Origin: Crotophaga sulcirostris
Lineage: Eukaryota > Chordata > Aves > Cuculiformes > Crotophagidae
Reading direction: 5' to 3'
Assembly (NCBI GenBank): GCA_013397455.1
Contig: VYZB01000225.1
Span: 1,107,654 to 1,171,653, forward strand
Length of the DNA: 64,000 nucleotides
Below are positions 23,671-35,600 of this stretch, in pieces. The notes beneath the pieces are model-generated. The model was not told the origin of the DNA, did no database searches, and was given only the letters and a program-made list of their open reading frames with translations. The translations under genes were made by a program, and so were the position numbers. Positions within the stretch are counted from its first letter, which is position 1. Every line of letters begins with the position of its first letter.

Positions 23671-26600
23671 TTCCCAAAAGAAATCATGAAGTCATCATTT
23701 CTGGCTCATTTTAAAGCAAAAAAAAAAAATGTAGAAGAGAAGCCTGCATTCAACAGGGGTCACAAACGGTGTCTGAATTCTGCTCTTCCTTAGCCTAGTG
23801 ATCAAGTAGCTGGCCCATCTCAGTCTTCCTCCCTTTATTTTTTATATTTTCATTAAAATTGTGTTAGTTGCATTTAAAGTCCAGCCAGAGCTGGCCACCT
23901 AATAACATATTAGTAACAACTGATAAAACTTATTTTTTCCAAAATTTGGTCATAAAAGGCTATTACAGCAGACAGAGCAAATGCATATTGCCTTTAAGCG
24001 TAGACCTTAAGTAATGACACTAAGTTCCCATCTGTCACAAAAAGAACAATTCTATTGTTGTCTTTTGTTTACCATGGTCTTCTGCATTTAGTTCACTGAA
24101 CAAGAGAAAGAAGTTTACATGGTTCTTAGAAACAACTGGAAATGTCCAGAGACTGTGGTCTTTACACTAGATTTTAATTCTTCCCATAAACTATTTTTTC
24201 AGAGCTAATCTGGTTTAGGGAGGAGGCACAGTTCCTCTCCAGCGCTGCCTCAGAAACTTTGACCTCTTCAGCTCCTGGATTCCTCTGACCATCGCTTAAT
24301 ATGAAGTCTAGCCACCAGGTTTAGGGGTGTATTTGGACACACTCGTTTACAAAGATTTTTTTCCACCCTGTTCCCAGCTCCCAGCATTCCCTCATTTTTT
24401 TCCTACATGGAAATACATTCCTGAGTTGGGTTTTCTTCTCCTGTCTGTCCAGCAAACTCCCAAAGTCTACCCTCATACACTTACCATGAAGTTTCTGTAG
24501 GACACTCAACCTACTAAAATGTGTGGAATTTCTTGGTCCTACTAGTTAGAACATGATTTGGTCTTCATTCAAAGTGAAAGGCAAATATTTGTCTGGCAAG
24601 GTGACTCTAAGCATTTACTATGTGTTACTTATCCAGTTGAGTCTTGGCAGTTCTCCCTACCCTCAAACAGGTCGACTCACCTCTCCTTTAGTTTTTTTTG
24701 CTCAGATACACTGAAGTAAAATTTCTTCTGACTTGCTCTGCTGCTGGGACTAACAATGTTAATATCCACTCTCTCAGTAATGCAGGTAATAATGCATTGC
24801 TATTCGTGTCTTCACCTTCTGAAGCACAAATATCAGACCTTCTTATCCACAAAAATAAATGCATTAAAGACTATGACCCTCTCAGGCAGGGCAGTAATGG
24901 AGTCCATATAAGTACTCTGCTGGATAGACAAGACTGAGTCCTAAAATGGGATAAACCTTCATCTCTCCCTTCATGAGGACAGTACAGCCACTTCTCTCTG
25001 TGGGATCCTACACAAAGAAATTAGTTCTTGTGAACATTTCATTCCATCCTCCCTCATGAAGGACACTTGCTGGCGTGTTTCCAACCATGTGAGAAGATTG
25101 CTGAAGCCTCCTGGCAGCAAGCCAAACCATGTCACATCCAGGGGCCCACTTTGCATTTTTGGCTCGTATATGAATTTTGTTTTCAACTATGGTGGATAAA
25201 GTTTTCAAGTATATGGTTCATTGGCGCTTTATGTCAAGCCTACAAATCTTTGCTTCTGAAGCCTTCTCTTGCTCCTAAATTATATGCCAGTCTTGTCATT
25301 CAGAGGCTTGCATATGGCTCCAATGAAAATTACTTAGTAGGGGGTGACGTGACTTTATGATACCTATGCTGTCAACTGAGGAGGGCTTTTTTTAGTTAAA
25401 TGTGATGACAACTGCACCCTATTTATACCAATGAACTTAGGTGTATCAAAATAGTAACATCAAGAGGAATATCCTGGGCAAAAATTTGACACTGCTCAGT
25501 TTACACTTCAAAATCAATATTTCTTTGGCTTACAATTGATCACTGGCTACAAACGTTGGAGAAGTGTTTTGTGGCTTTGATTCTACCCTGAAAACAAGAG
25601 GAGCTTTGGGGCTTGGCTTTTTCAGGTTTATGGGACTGAACAGGCAGACATGGGTATAGGTTGCTATCCCTACAACCAAACACCCACAGTACCACTGGAC
25701 ATTGCACTCTGTCTCCAGGGTAATTTGAGCAGAAAACAATCAGCAAGGGAAGAAAACTTGTAACTTTGTAGCTTGCATCGCTCTTAACATAATTATTATT
25801 AAGGGGATGCTATGCCACTGTCTTCTGAAATTTTGGAGTGCCCTTTCTAAGCCAGAACCAGTGCAGTTTCACCACCTCAGTGCAGGATGGAAGAAGCATA
25901 TCTGGAGGCCGGGCATCCCTTTGCATCATGGAATTTTAGGGGTGTCTTTAGGCCACACTGAAATGAGGAGCAGCTCTCAGCTTTCACCCTCCCTCCCTAG
26001 AGGCTTCCCGAGCAGCTGAGCACAGTCGAGCAGTGCAGAGCTCTCAGATGCATTTCAGACAGGCTGTGCAGCCTGGTAGGACAAGTATGCTGTTGCCTGT
26101 GGCCCCAGAAGAGCTGTTCATTGTTCAGCCCATTTACTTAGCTTCATGCTGCATGGAGAATTCACCTTCAGAAAGCATTTGCTGAAACAGAAATCAACTT
26201 TTCACAGTCACATTTTTTCCTTCCTACCCTGTAGTACCATTACCAGAATTCAGTCTGGTCCCAAATCCCCCTTCCCACCAGCACCTACAACTTTGGAATC
26301 ATTTAGAGGTCACTCTGCATTTTGCTGTATAGCCCTAATTACTACTCAGCACTATAATTGATATGTTAAAGCCTATTAAAATATGGAGCTGAGCCACTGC
26401 TTTACAGTCACTGCACTTCTAATGCCAAAAATCACTTACAGTTTGTTTCTGTGCTTCATTTCAGCTACTCTTAAATAAATGTCTCTCCCCAGGACCTGGA
26501 CGATACGAAAGGGATTGAGTCTCAGAGTGTGAAACTTGCAGCCTGCAGCACCAGAAAAATAAAGCGTTCTTACAAAGCTATTCAAATGGATTTCCCTCAC

Positions 26601-29060
26601 TGATTGCTTCAGCCAAAAGTAAATTATAAGCCAGACATTATCAAAGTAAATCGTCGTAGCACGTTCCAGTTCATTTCACTGTGCAGCAAGGATCTGAATG
26701 CAGAGGTGCAGGCCTTCAGTCACATTTTCATATTTGCAAGACAAACACACACTAGAGCAAGCATTGTTTATATATGTATACTTTAACCATCACTTCTGCT
26801 ATTTATTATGGCTGAGGATGCCTTCAGGACATTCTTAAGGGGATGAGCTGTCTGGCATGCATATAAAAACAAACCAGCAAAATCAAGTAAGATTAAATGT
26901 AGCAGAACTATTAAAAGACACCCAGCAGTCGGGCAAGGCTACTGCAGGCCATTTCTGAATGTTCATGAATACAAGATCAGAGGGGAAGGGGCTGCCAAAT
27001 GCCAAGGTGAAATGTGTTCTCTTGTGTATCATTTCAACAGAAACACTGGGAAATGGAAAGCAGGAAAGCTCAAAGGGCTCACCTACCCGAGAGCAACTTA
27101 TGTCAGGGCAAGGAATAACAAGGAGAAAATACAAATGATGAGATAAACATAGCAGACATTTAGTAGGTAACAGCATTCTCAAAACCTAGGAAATAGAGAG
27201 GTTTCTCCAGGACATGCAAAATTCCGCAAATACAGAACTAAATGAGCTCTACCTGTTTCAAGGGAATGAAATGCTCTGCAGCTAAGACCATGCTGGGAAA
27301 ACTCCAAGTCAAACTGGATTCTTTATAAAGCCTTTTAATAAATAGTTTGGCCACAGTTTCCAAAGGCATCTCAAAAGTCACTGGGCACTTCTATTCAAGC
27401 ATATAAATGGGCAAGCACAGGCTAAAAGGTTTTTTTTCTGTCATTAAGCTTGTTTCTTCCATCTGAGCCTTTTAAGGAAACTTTATATACATGGAAATAA
27501 ATCTTCATCTGTACGGCATTTACTCCACAACACAGGGGACTACCACCAAAGACTGTCAGATGTACCAGATAACTTATAGAGATGTCATTCCAGTTTCATA
27601 ACAAATCTGGACTGACACCTCACAAGACGTACAGTTTCAGAGCTCAGCTAAGAGCATCTTTATGTATTTTCCTGGCACTACACAGATAGAGGGAGAGGGG
27701 ACAGAGAGAAACTCATTTCTAAAATCAGTGGGGGCTATTGGGTATGATACCTGAGACAGTAGGAGGCTGGACCTTCCAGCCTTCTGTTTCCCAATTCATG
27801 TAGACTTGCAGTTCTCACTGGGCTCAGTACATATCGATCTGTTTCTTCTTTCAGCTATGACCTGAATTTGGCCACCAGGGAGATGAACACAGGACAAGCA
27901 TTGAGATCAGTTTTCTTTTCAAGCTGCTGGAAGAAGATCCACATCAGTTGTGTTCTTCTACAACAAGGGAAACTACCCTCTTAGGGCAAGTAGTGATACC
28001 AAAGTGATAGCCTCCAAGCAAAAAAAATGGTGGAGGCCATGTGAGGGATGTGTGGAGTCAGCATGCATGTGTCCCATCCAGTGGGCCACTTGAGCAAGGA
28101 CACCATGCTGCAATTGGACACCACCCCCTCCTTGTCCACCCATCACAGACTTCCCCCTCTATTCCATTTCACTCTTCAGTGCTTTCAGATGCAGCGTGGC
28201 CCACAGGTCTGGATTTAACCCAACAGGACATTCCCAGTATCATAATGATGTTCAAACAACCTTGGCCTCTTTAGATCTTATTACATTTCAGATGTGATCC
28301 TCTACAGCTGTATTACATATCCAAATTCTGCATATCACACTCAAGCCTATGATAAGGAAACAGCTGCTTCTGCAACTTTTGCATTTGGCTGTAACTGGTA
28401 CATTACGACAGTTTGGCTCCCATTAAATTCCCCCTATCCTCGGTGCACTTGGGTTGGTGTCAGACTCTGACTCCCATCTCCCAAAAGAAGGAGGATTTTA
28501 TTCTGGATCCATGAGAAGAAGAGATAGGTCTCTGCTGGTATTTATAGGATATAACACAGCTTTATGAAGATTAACATTAATAGTGTTTGAACACCTACAA
28601 CTCAGTCAGATCACTGAGGAGGTGCCATCATAGTTTCTGGAGTGCCTTGGACTGACAGCCTGCAATATATGTCTTATACATCACCCCTGCTGCACGGTAG
28701 CACTGAGCTGGCCTCAGCCAAAGTCAATAAAATGCCATGAAAGTTCAGGATAAACTTTAACCAGAATAGCAGTAATTGCATCTGTCGCCGTCTGGAGAAG
28801 GAAAGAAAAACCCTCTGATACTGTTTAAGGACCTTTAAACTGCAGGACATATCGGCCATGGAAAATCCTTGAACATAATGAGATTGTCCCATGGAGTTGC
28901 TGGAGAGCCAGTGGGCAGGAGCTGCACATTGTGGAGCAACAAATTGTTCCAGTTTTGAGATATGCTAAGAGACTTTTCCATGATTACTTTAAAACCGGAC
29001 AAGAACAAGCCTTTTCCTGCCATTTGAAATGCATTCTACTAGTGGAATTATGGTTTAGGG

Positions 29061-29081
29061 AAAAAAAAAAAAAGAAAAAAA
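29061..29081 (+). repeat. A-tract (A13-G-A7)
   Basis: A homopolymer run interrupted by one G. It has no recognisable retroposon upstream, so it may be simple slippage. Confidence 0.9.
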
Positions 29082-29933
29082 CCTACTAAAAAATTTATCC
29101 TCCAGTTAAGCCATGTCCAGGAAACACCATGGAGAACAAAATTTTGTGATGTGAGTGCCAGAGCACAGATGAGTGTTTTTAACCAACAAGACGATTGTTG
29201 TGCTAAGCTGGCTCTCTTTGTGCTCATCCAATGGACTATGTATTTCAAAATTAGTAGTTAATAATAAAATGTCAAAGGGTGAAGGAAGTGCAGGTTCCTC
29301 CACATAGCTAGATCCCTGTTAGGGAGTTTCTGAGCTGTTTCCACATCCATTTGCTATTCAGCCATGCTGCCAAAACAGCCAATAAATGGAGCAGTCATAG
29401 TCGTGCTTTTTGTGCTATTCATGCCCAGTCACTCTACACCGGACAGACGTAACTCATTCATTTCATAAGGCCACCAAACAGAAGCTGGGTGGTGAAGGCA
29501 TCCGGTCCCTGCTGAGTTGGCTCAGGTCTTCCTTGCAATGAGGGTCTCCATACACCACTATTGGCCCTTGGAACTGCTCAGCCTCCAAAATTTGTGTTCC
29601 TTTCTTCCAATTAGTGAAACAGAATCGCATTGTTAAGGAAGTGCTCAAAGTGATCTAATAGGTCATTCCTATCTTTAACTTCTATCATTCAAAATAGAAG
29701 GAAATTATTTTCCAATCATCTGAAAGTTCGCATTGTGAGCAAAATAAAGCAAAGTTCACTAACCTTTCATTTGCTTTGTGAGATTTTCCTCTTATGGGTA
29801 TTTAAAGAAATCTGATGTGACGATGCTGGACAATTAGTCTTTAAGAAAGGTCCAAAAGCTCCCCAAAACAGAGAAAATGTAATGTTTCCAAAAGGCTGTT
29901 AAATCCTTTCTAGTAGATTTTGAAATAATAATT

Positions 29934-29950
29934 AAAAAAAAAAAAAAAAA
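29934..29950 (+). repeat. A-tract (A17)
   Basis: Seventeen consecutive A following an AT-rich stretch. No retroposon body was recognised. Confidence 0.9.
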
Positions 29951-30235
29951 GCCCTCTGTTTCTCTGCCAAGTGCTACCAAACAAATCTGTATTAAAGCCA
30001 GAAACCTCTCTTACAGGCTAATGCTGTACACCAGAAAGATAAGTTTCCTGATCTGAAAATTAATCTGAGTCATGTCTGCATTTTAGTATTTGTGAGGAGC
30101 ACTTTTGTAATACTGCTAATTCCCTGATTAGTCTGACGGGACTCTTTTTTTTCCCCAGATAAAGAGATTCTGTAACACAGCAGACATTACCACATTGTCT
30201 TTGTGCTGTTGTAACTGCAGCAGGGAGGAATTGCA

Positions 30236-30262
30236 GGCTGGGATTTTCAAAGCCACACCAAC
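30236..30262 (+). repeat. Possible ancient-repeat fragment (GGGATTTTCAAAG motif)
   Basis: GCTGGGATTTTCAAAGCCAC matches a motif common in old sauropsid repeats. A similar motif begins at 62349. It is short, so this is tentative. Confidence 0.3.
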
Positions 30263-30844
30263 CATTTGGTTCCAGCTGAAACTCAACAGATCTGGGCACA
30301 TACCCCATCCTGTAACCATCATCCTCCAGCTCTCCAAAATGTACAGCAGGGATTTCAGCCTCTTCTGGCACATGGCACAAATTCCTGAGCTAACCTAACC
30401 TCTTACGTTAATTTTGTCATGTTTTTCCCTCTCCAGCACAGAGTGGGACTGGGATGAAATTCACCTCTGGTTTGCTGAAGTCCTATTTTGAGAGCTTAGA
30501 CAGGACCCTCCTAGAAAAACCAAGAAAGCTTCTGGCTATTGTGCACCTTACAGCAGGTGAAAGTGTTCTCCACAGCTCCTTGCTTGCTTTCCATGCAATC
30601 TTTCACAGTGTCATTTCTCTGGAGGCTTAAGGAATGGGAAGGGGTGGGAAAGAGGAGGAGAACAAAAGGATGATCTATCTACCGATGTTTTGGAAAGGTT
30701 GTTTCATTGTTGGCTTCTTGAAATTTAATGGTTTTGTGTGAGTGAGCACCTTCATGAGGAATTAATGAAGGCTGCTTGAAGGACTTAGGGGGAATTCAGT
30801 AAACTTGTTTTAATGCTACCTTCCTACAGCATCACTCCTGTATG

Positions 30845-30866
30845 AAATAAAATAAAATAAAATAAA
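30845..30866 (+). repeat. (AAATA)n microsatellite
   Basis: About four units of a five-base A/T repeat. It is short and uninterrupted. Confidence 0.9.
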
Positions 30867-32058
30867 TGCAGAAATGCTTAGCTCTGGGTCAGAAGCAGCT
30901 CTGTCCTTACAACTACATTGTCATGTTGTGTCCTGGTAATCCAAATGTAGCTGACACAACTGGAGAAAAATGGAAATTTAGAACAAAAGACACAGGCAGA
31001 CCTACATGTGGGAAGGGTAAATCAGCACTCAGTCCAGCTGCCAGCCTAGGCCTCCAAACACTGATTATTGCTACAACTTTCTAAAAGCTGACAGTCACTA
31101 AGGACATTGAGCAATGTGGGATCCCCTTTGCAACACAGGGGCTCTGATGCAAGGGATGTATTTCGGGCTGGAACCAGCTCACTGCTGTCACTGGTAACCA
31201 CTCCTGTTGGAGCAGCACTTGGAGCTCAGACACAAGGACCTGCGGTGCCATTGAAATGCCTTGGAAGTGACAGCTCTTCACCCAAACAACAAGAAGTTCC
31301 AGAATGACAAGTAAAAAGGGCAGGAGAGGAAGTTTATAGTGGTGTCCTAATTAATTCTCTGCAATGGAAAATTGATACTTATTCCCCAATTAGGCATTTT
31401 CCAAATATATATTCTTTTTTCAACTACCTCTAATCTTGCTCTGGCTATTAGGTAGCAAACCAGCTGACTGCACCTACAGCCACACAGTTAATGCCTAATG
31501 CAGTCTCTGAAGCCAAAACTTGTCTCCCAGTACCCTTTCATAGCCAATTCCTTTACAGCAACCTGATTAATGGCAAACTGATTTAGACTAAAACCTGCAC
31601 AGCAGAAGTCAGCTCCTACTTGCCCTGGTAAGGTTAAAGGGAATGTATTTATACAGCGACTCAGCAATTATTTCAGCATAGATGTTTATTAACTGCATTT
31701 TTGGGAGGGACTGGTGATGTCAGAGGTCCTTACAGCAATTGTCATTATCAACACCACTGCTGCACATAGCACTGCTGAGCTTTGGTTTCCTGCTCCTCCA
31801 CCTGACTCTCCCAGGAGGCTTCTGTATCGTGTGATTTGCACTCTCTGGCCTAGATATTGCAGGGAAACAATTACATACATTTCAACATCTTTTTTTTTTT
31901 TAATGGTGCTAACTTTCCTACTGTGACTGGATCATAAAAATATAGGCAAGCTATCACTTAGTAGGACACCAATGAATTCACCCTCTGCCTAAGTATTTTT
32001 GGCTCAGCAGAGAATTGGAAATGAATAAGAGAAATGTATTGAAACATTCACAATACCA

Positions 32059-32070
32059 TATATATATATA
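32059..32070. repeat. (TA)6 microsatellite
   Basis: Six perfect TA dinucleotides in an AT-rich context. Confidence 0.9.
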
Positions 32071-32484
32071 GGCCATGCAAACCCCACCCAATTGGTTAAT
32101 TACCCCCTTCCATTTTAGAGAAAGCATATGTAATAATCCATTCTTTTTATAATCCTATAAATATTTTTTTTCTTCATAGAGCTTGCTCTTATTAGGTCAA
32201 CAGGAATTTAGCTATGGATTTTAAATAAAGAACAGTCACACATAAATACAATTTAAGTCCTAGGAAATGTAGTAATATCTTGCTTCAAAAATGTCAGTTT
32301 TATACAAAACAAAATAAAACAGTTTATTTTAAATCAGATGATGTCAGTGCAAAAAATGTGAAGAAGAAAATAAAAAGACCAAGAAAATATTTCAAAGGAA
32401 GTAGACCCCTGGGAAGATAAAAGTGCTGCATATTAGGAACATGATAACAGGACTGGCACAAAATAGGAAATTATAAATATAGAC

Positions 32485-32676
32485 CAGCAGTTCTCGGCCT
32501 CTTCGGTATCATGACCCCATACTTCAAGAGAGAAAAATTTGGGACCTTATCCATGTAGTTATCAAGAAAAGAAGGGTGGTCACTTGCTCCCTTGGAATGA
32601 AGAACCACAGATCCTATGTAGAGGACACTATAGCAGAACCCCTTGGAAATCCAGTAGTAGTTTGGAACTATAGCTG
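32485..32676. mobile_element. Possible hAT-type miniature transposon (MITE)
   Basis: The left end CAGCAGTTCTCGGCCT and the complement of the right end, CAGCTATAGTTCCAAACT, both resemble hAT terminal repeats of the CAGNGGTTCTCAAACT type. An internal CATGACCCCAT also fits such elements. The size, about 190 bases, suits a non-autonomous copy and no transposase is encoded. The flanking 8 bases (ATATAGAC left, CACAGCTT right) do not form a clear target duplication, so the element is either very old or a coincidence. Confidence 0.3.
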
Positions 32677-35600
32677 CACAGCTTTTTGGAGGACTTATCT
32701 AGGTAATTTCTTTATCAAAAGCAATAATCTATCATCCAAGTTACAACTATTGTTGCTGAAAAATGTTAATGCTTGAAAATAGGCCCCTAATTTATTTAGA
32801 TGTCTTGGGAAATGTTAATCTCAGATGTCAAGACCTATTTTCCAAAGAGGCCTGGAAATCAGGACTGCCTTGCTGAAAAGATGATCAGCAGCTGAAAACA
32901 GCCCAACTCTTTGTTCTGTGGCTCAGATTTCAAAGTCCATGAGAACCAGGCTGCTGACTACCTGTGCCCCTCCAAATAATGTCATCAGTCACCTAAAGCA
33001 ATTAGGACCCTACACGCCAATTACCACCAAAGCAACCCAGTCATCCAAGTTTTATCTTAGTGGCCTCTCTTATTTCCTTGCCTTGGCCTCACCCTGCCCT
33101 CAGTAGGCACCCCCTAGGGGACCCTCTCCTTCCATTTGGGAAAGTGGCTCTGAGAACAGCTCAAGCTAGCTGTTCCTCTGCTGTTGTTAGCCTGCTGACA
33201 GAGGAGGAGGTTACTTAGTCACCAGAATAACTACAAACATGTCCAGGGAAAGGAGCAGAGGTTTGGCTGGAGAGCATCACTGACACTAACATCCTTCTCT
33301 GACCACCTCAGCGGAGGGGAAGAAGACCCTGAAACCACTCAGTAACTTAGCTCAAATTTCACTTCAGTTCTTCCCTCACATACGTCCCTCCTGTTTCTTT
33401 CAGCAGATATGGAGGGTTTTCAGCTTGAAAGCTGAATATGCCATAGCTGTTTAACTTTAGAGGATTTTGTGGTGACATGTTCACCTAAACTATAAGCCAG
33501 GTTCTTCTCAGTAGTCCTACCCAACTAACTGAAGCGTTCAGTGAACATAAAACACCCCTGGGAGGGCACTCTACATTCAGAAAAAGTAGATTTGTGTTTT
33601 TATTTTCATGAACCAGAATTAATAGGAAATTTATCACTCAACTGTTGCAGCTGTCCTCCTATATGGGGGAAAGCTCATGAAAACAGAAAATACTTCCTTC
33701 CCCACTGGAGCTCTGTGAGCCAGTGCCACCTTTCCCTACTGATCTATGTCGATCTCTGCTTTTGGGGGAAGAAGGAGTTGGTTGTTTTATCCAGATTGGG
33801 AACCAAATCCCAAATCCCTTGCAAGCAACAGATCTGCAAAGACTAATGATGCAGCCTTTTCCTTGTGCTGCAGGAAACGAATGGGACTGCTCCATATGAG
33901 GCTTCTCAGAAGTGTCCCCAGCTTATCAATAGAGCATGGCACATAAATGAGAACTTCAGCAAGAAAACAGAAAAGCTCATCAAAATGCCAGCAGGGCCCT
34001 CCACCCCCACAAGCAAGACAAAAAGGACTTTCATGCATACAATGTTTTTTTTCTTGTATCTGACTCAGACGGCCAAGCACAGAGCAAATTTTCACAGTCT
34101 GGCCAGACTTGGGTGGGCTCTGTCTCCTTCTGAAGGGGGAAATGTTTATTGAGGAACAGACCTTAATGGTGTGTCTAAGTGGTGTTTGAGTGAATGTGAC
34201 CTGGGGACAGCTGAGGAACAATTCAATGACTTCTCAGGGAGTGCTGGTGAAAGTTAGGGCTGGTTCTTTCCTCAAAACCTGCTTCAAGCAGATGGCTTAA
34301 AACCAGATGTTTCTGTTGCTTAGCTCATCATTGCTCCAAGGAACATTCCTGACATTTCTCCTTCCTCCTTCAGGCAGGGTATGTAAGGAGCATCAAGGCA
34401 CCCTGCCCAAATATCTCCCTGAAATGGGGCTTTCCTCCACCATTGCTTGTGAAAATCTTCTCAGGCTACCTGTGCTCTGTCAGGGTATGCTGAAGATCTG
34501 GGACCTCTAAACTTCAAGCACCCCAGGACCTGCCAGGTGAGGGTTTTCCCTTCACCCTCTTTTCTTCCTCACTTCACTGCTTCACCATGTCTGAGCCCTA
34601 TCAGCATGAACAAGACAATGAAGGAGGTCACTGAAGGTTTGGAAACAACTTGAGCAACAGTGCTACCTTCTGCTACCAGAGAGGTGGCAACATCTTACAC
34701 CACTTGGAAGCGATTCACCAAAAGATGTCTGTCACCATTCCTGAAGCCAGTCAGCATTGCTGAAGAGAAGGCACTTCTGCCATCAATTTTTAAGGTGTAT
34801 TTCTCCCTGGGATCCATGATATGGCTGAACAGGTTTTCTAATTTATGTCTAGTCAGAATCAGAACAGAAACCTAAGCAAATATGAATAAATTATAGTCGG
34901 CACACTTAGCTGGCCTGTTAATGATTTTCTGTTGTTCTGTTATATTCATTCATCCATCCATGATGTGCTTCTGTGTTACAATAGAGCCTCCCTATTCTGT
35001 GCTCCTGCAGAACAGCCTCTCTGGTGGATTTATATAATTCATATCAGTAAAATTTTCATGTGTGCTAATACACGAGACAGCCAGAGGGAAGAAAGTTAGT
35101 TTGCTTTTGGGGGTGGGGAGGAAAATACCATCAGCACCAGAGTTAGTCGTTTCACTTAATAGCTTTCCTGGAATATACCCATCACACCCATAGGAGAGAG
35201 TAGCTTCAGTAAAGCCATCTCATTCACACAACATATGGGAGCGTGGAGTATGGGGAAGATGAATCCTTAGAGCTACCTTTTGAAATGTAATCGGATCGCC
35301 TGGCTCACTCAGCCATGCTGCCTGCCACCCATTTAATAGTGGAAGAATGAAATGCATCTGTGTATCTTTTTTTCGCTGCAGTAAATACTTAATCTGCAGC
35401 TACCAGTTTAATCACACCATACAGTGTACTCTGCTGCCCATAGGGAACTCACAGAGAGCTCCCAGACACACCTTTGCCCATCTGCCACAGGGGCAAAAGC
35501 CCCAGGATCAACATTGCTGTTCCAGCAGCAGAAGGGGAGAGAGAGAAAAGTCACAGCGTTCTAGTTCCTACCTTCCCCTCCTAGAGAAACCTGATGGAAC

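Larger units (their letters stand above)
23671..30235. other. Unique non-coding DNA with A-tracts
   Basis: Includes homopolymer A-tracts at 29061-29081 and 29934-29950 and a 12-base A run near 23719. Nothing gene-like was recognised. Open frames are under 110 codons and overlap on both strands. Confidence 0.55.
30263..32484. other. Unique non-coding DNA with small simple repeats
   Basis: Holds the AAATA and TA simple repeats listed separately and an 11-base T run at 31891-31901. Otherwise it is AT-rich and featureless to the eye. Confidence 0.55.

Noticed and set aside
23509..23793. 94-codon basic open frame
   Set aside because: It overlaps an ancient repeat fragment and an A-tract that encodes the Lys run.
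27741..27790. GGCTGGACCTTCCAGCC resembling a CR1 3' piece
   Set aside because: It lacks the adjacent CR1 blocks and the octamer tail. The short inverted repeat can arise by chance.
33787..34221. 144-codon minus-strand open frame
   Set aside because: Opposed by several plus-strand open frames over the same bases, with no domain, signal peptide or family likeness.
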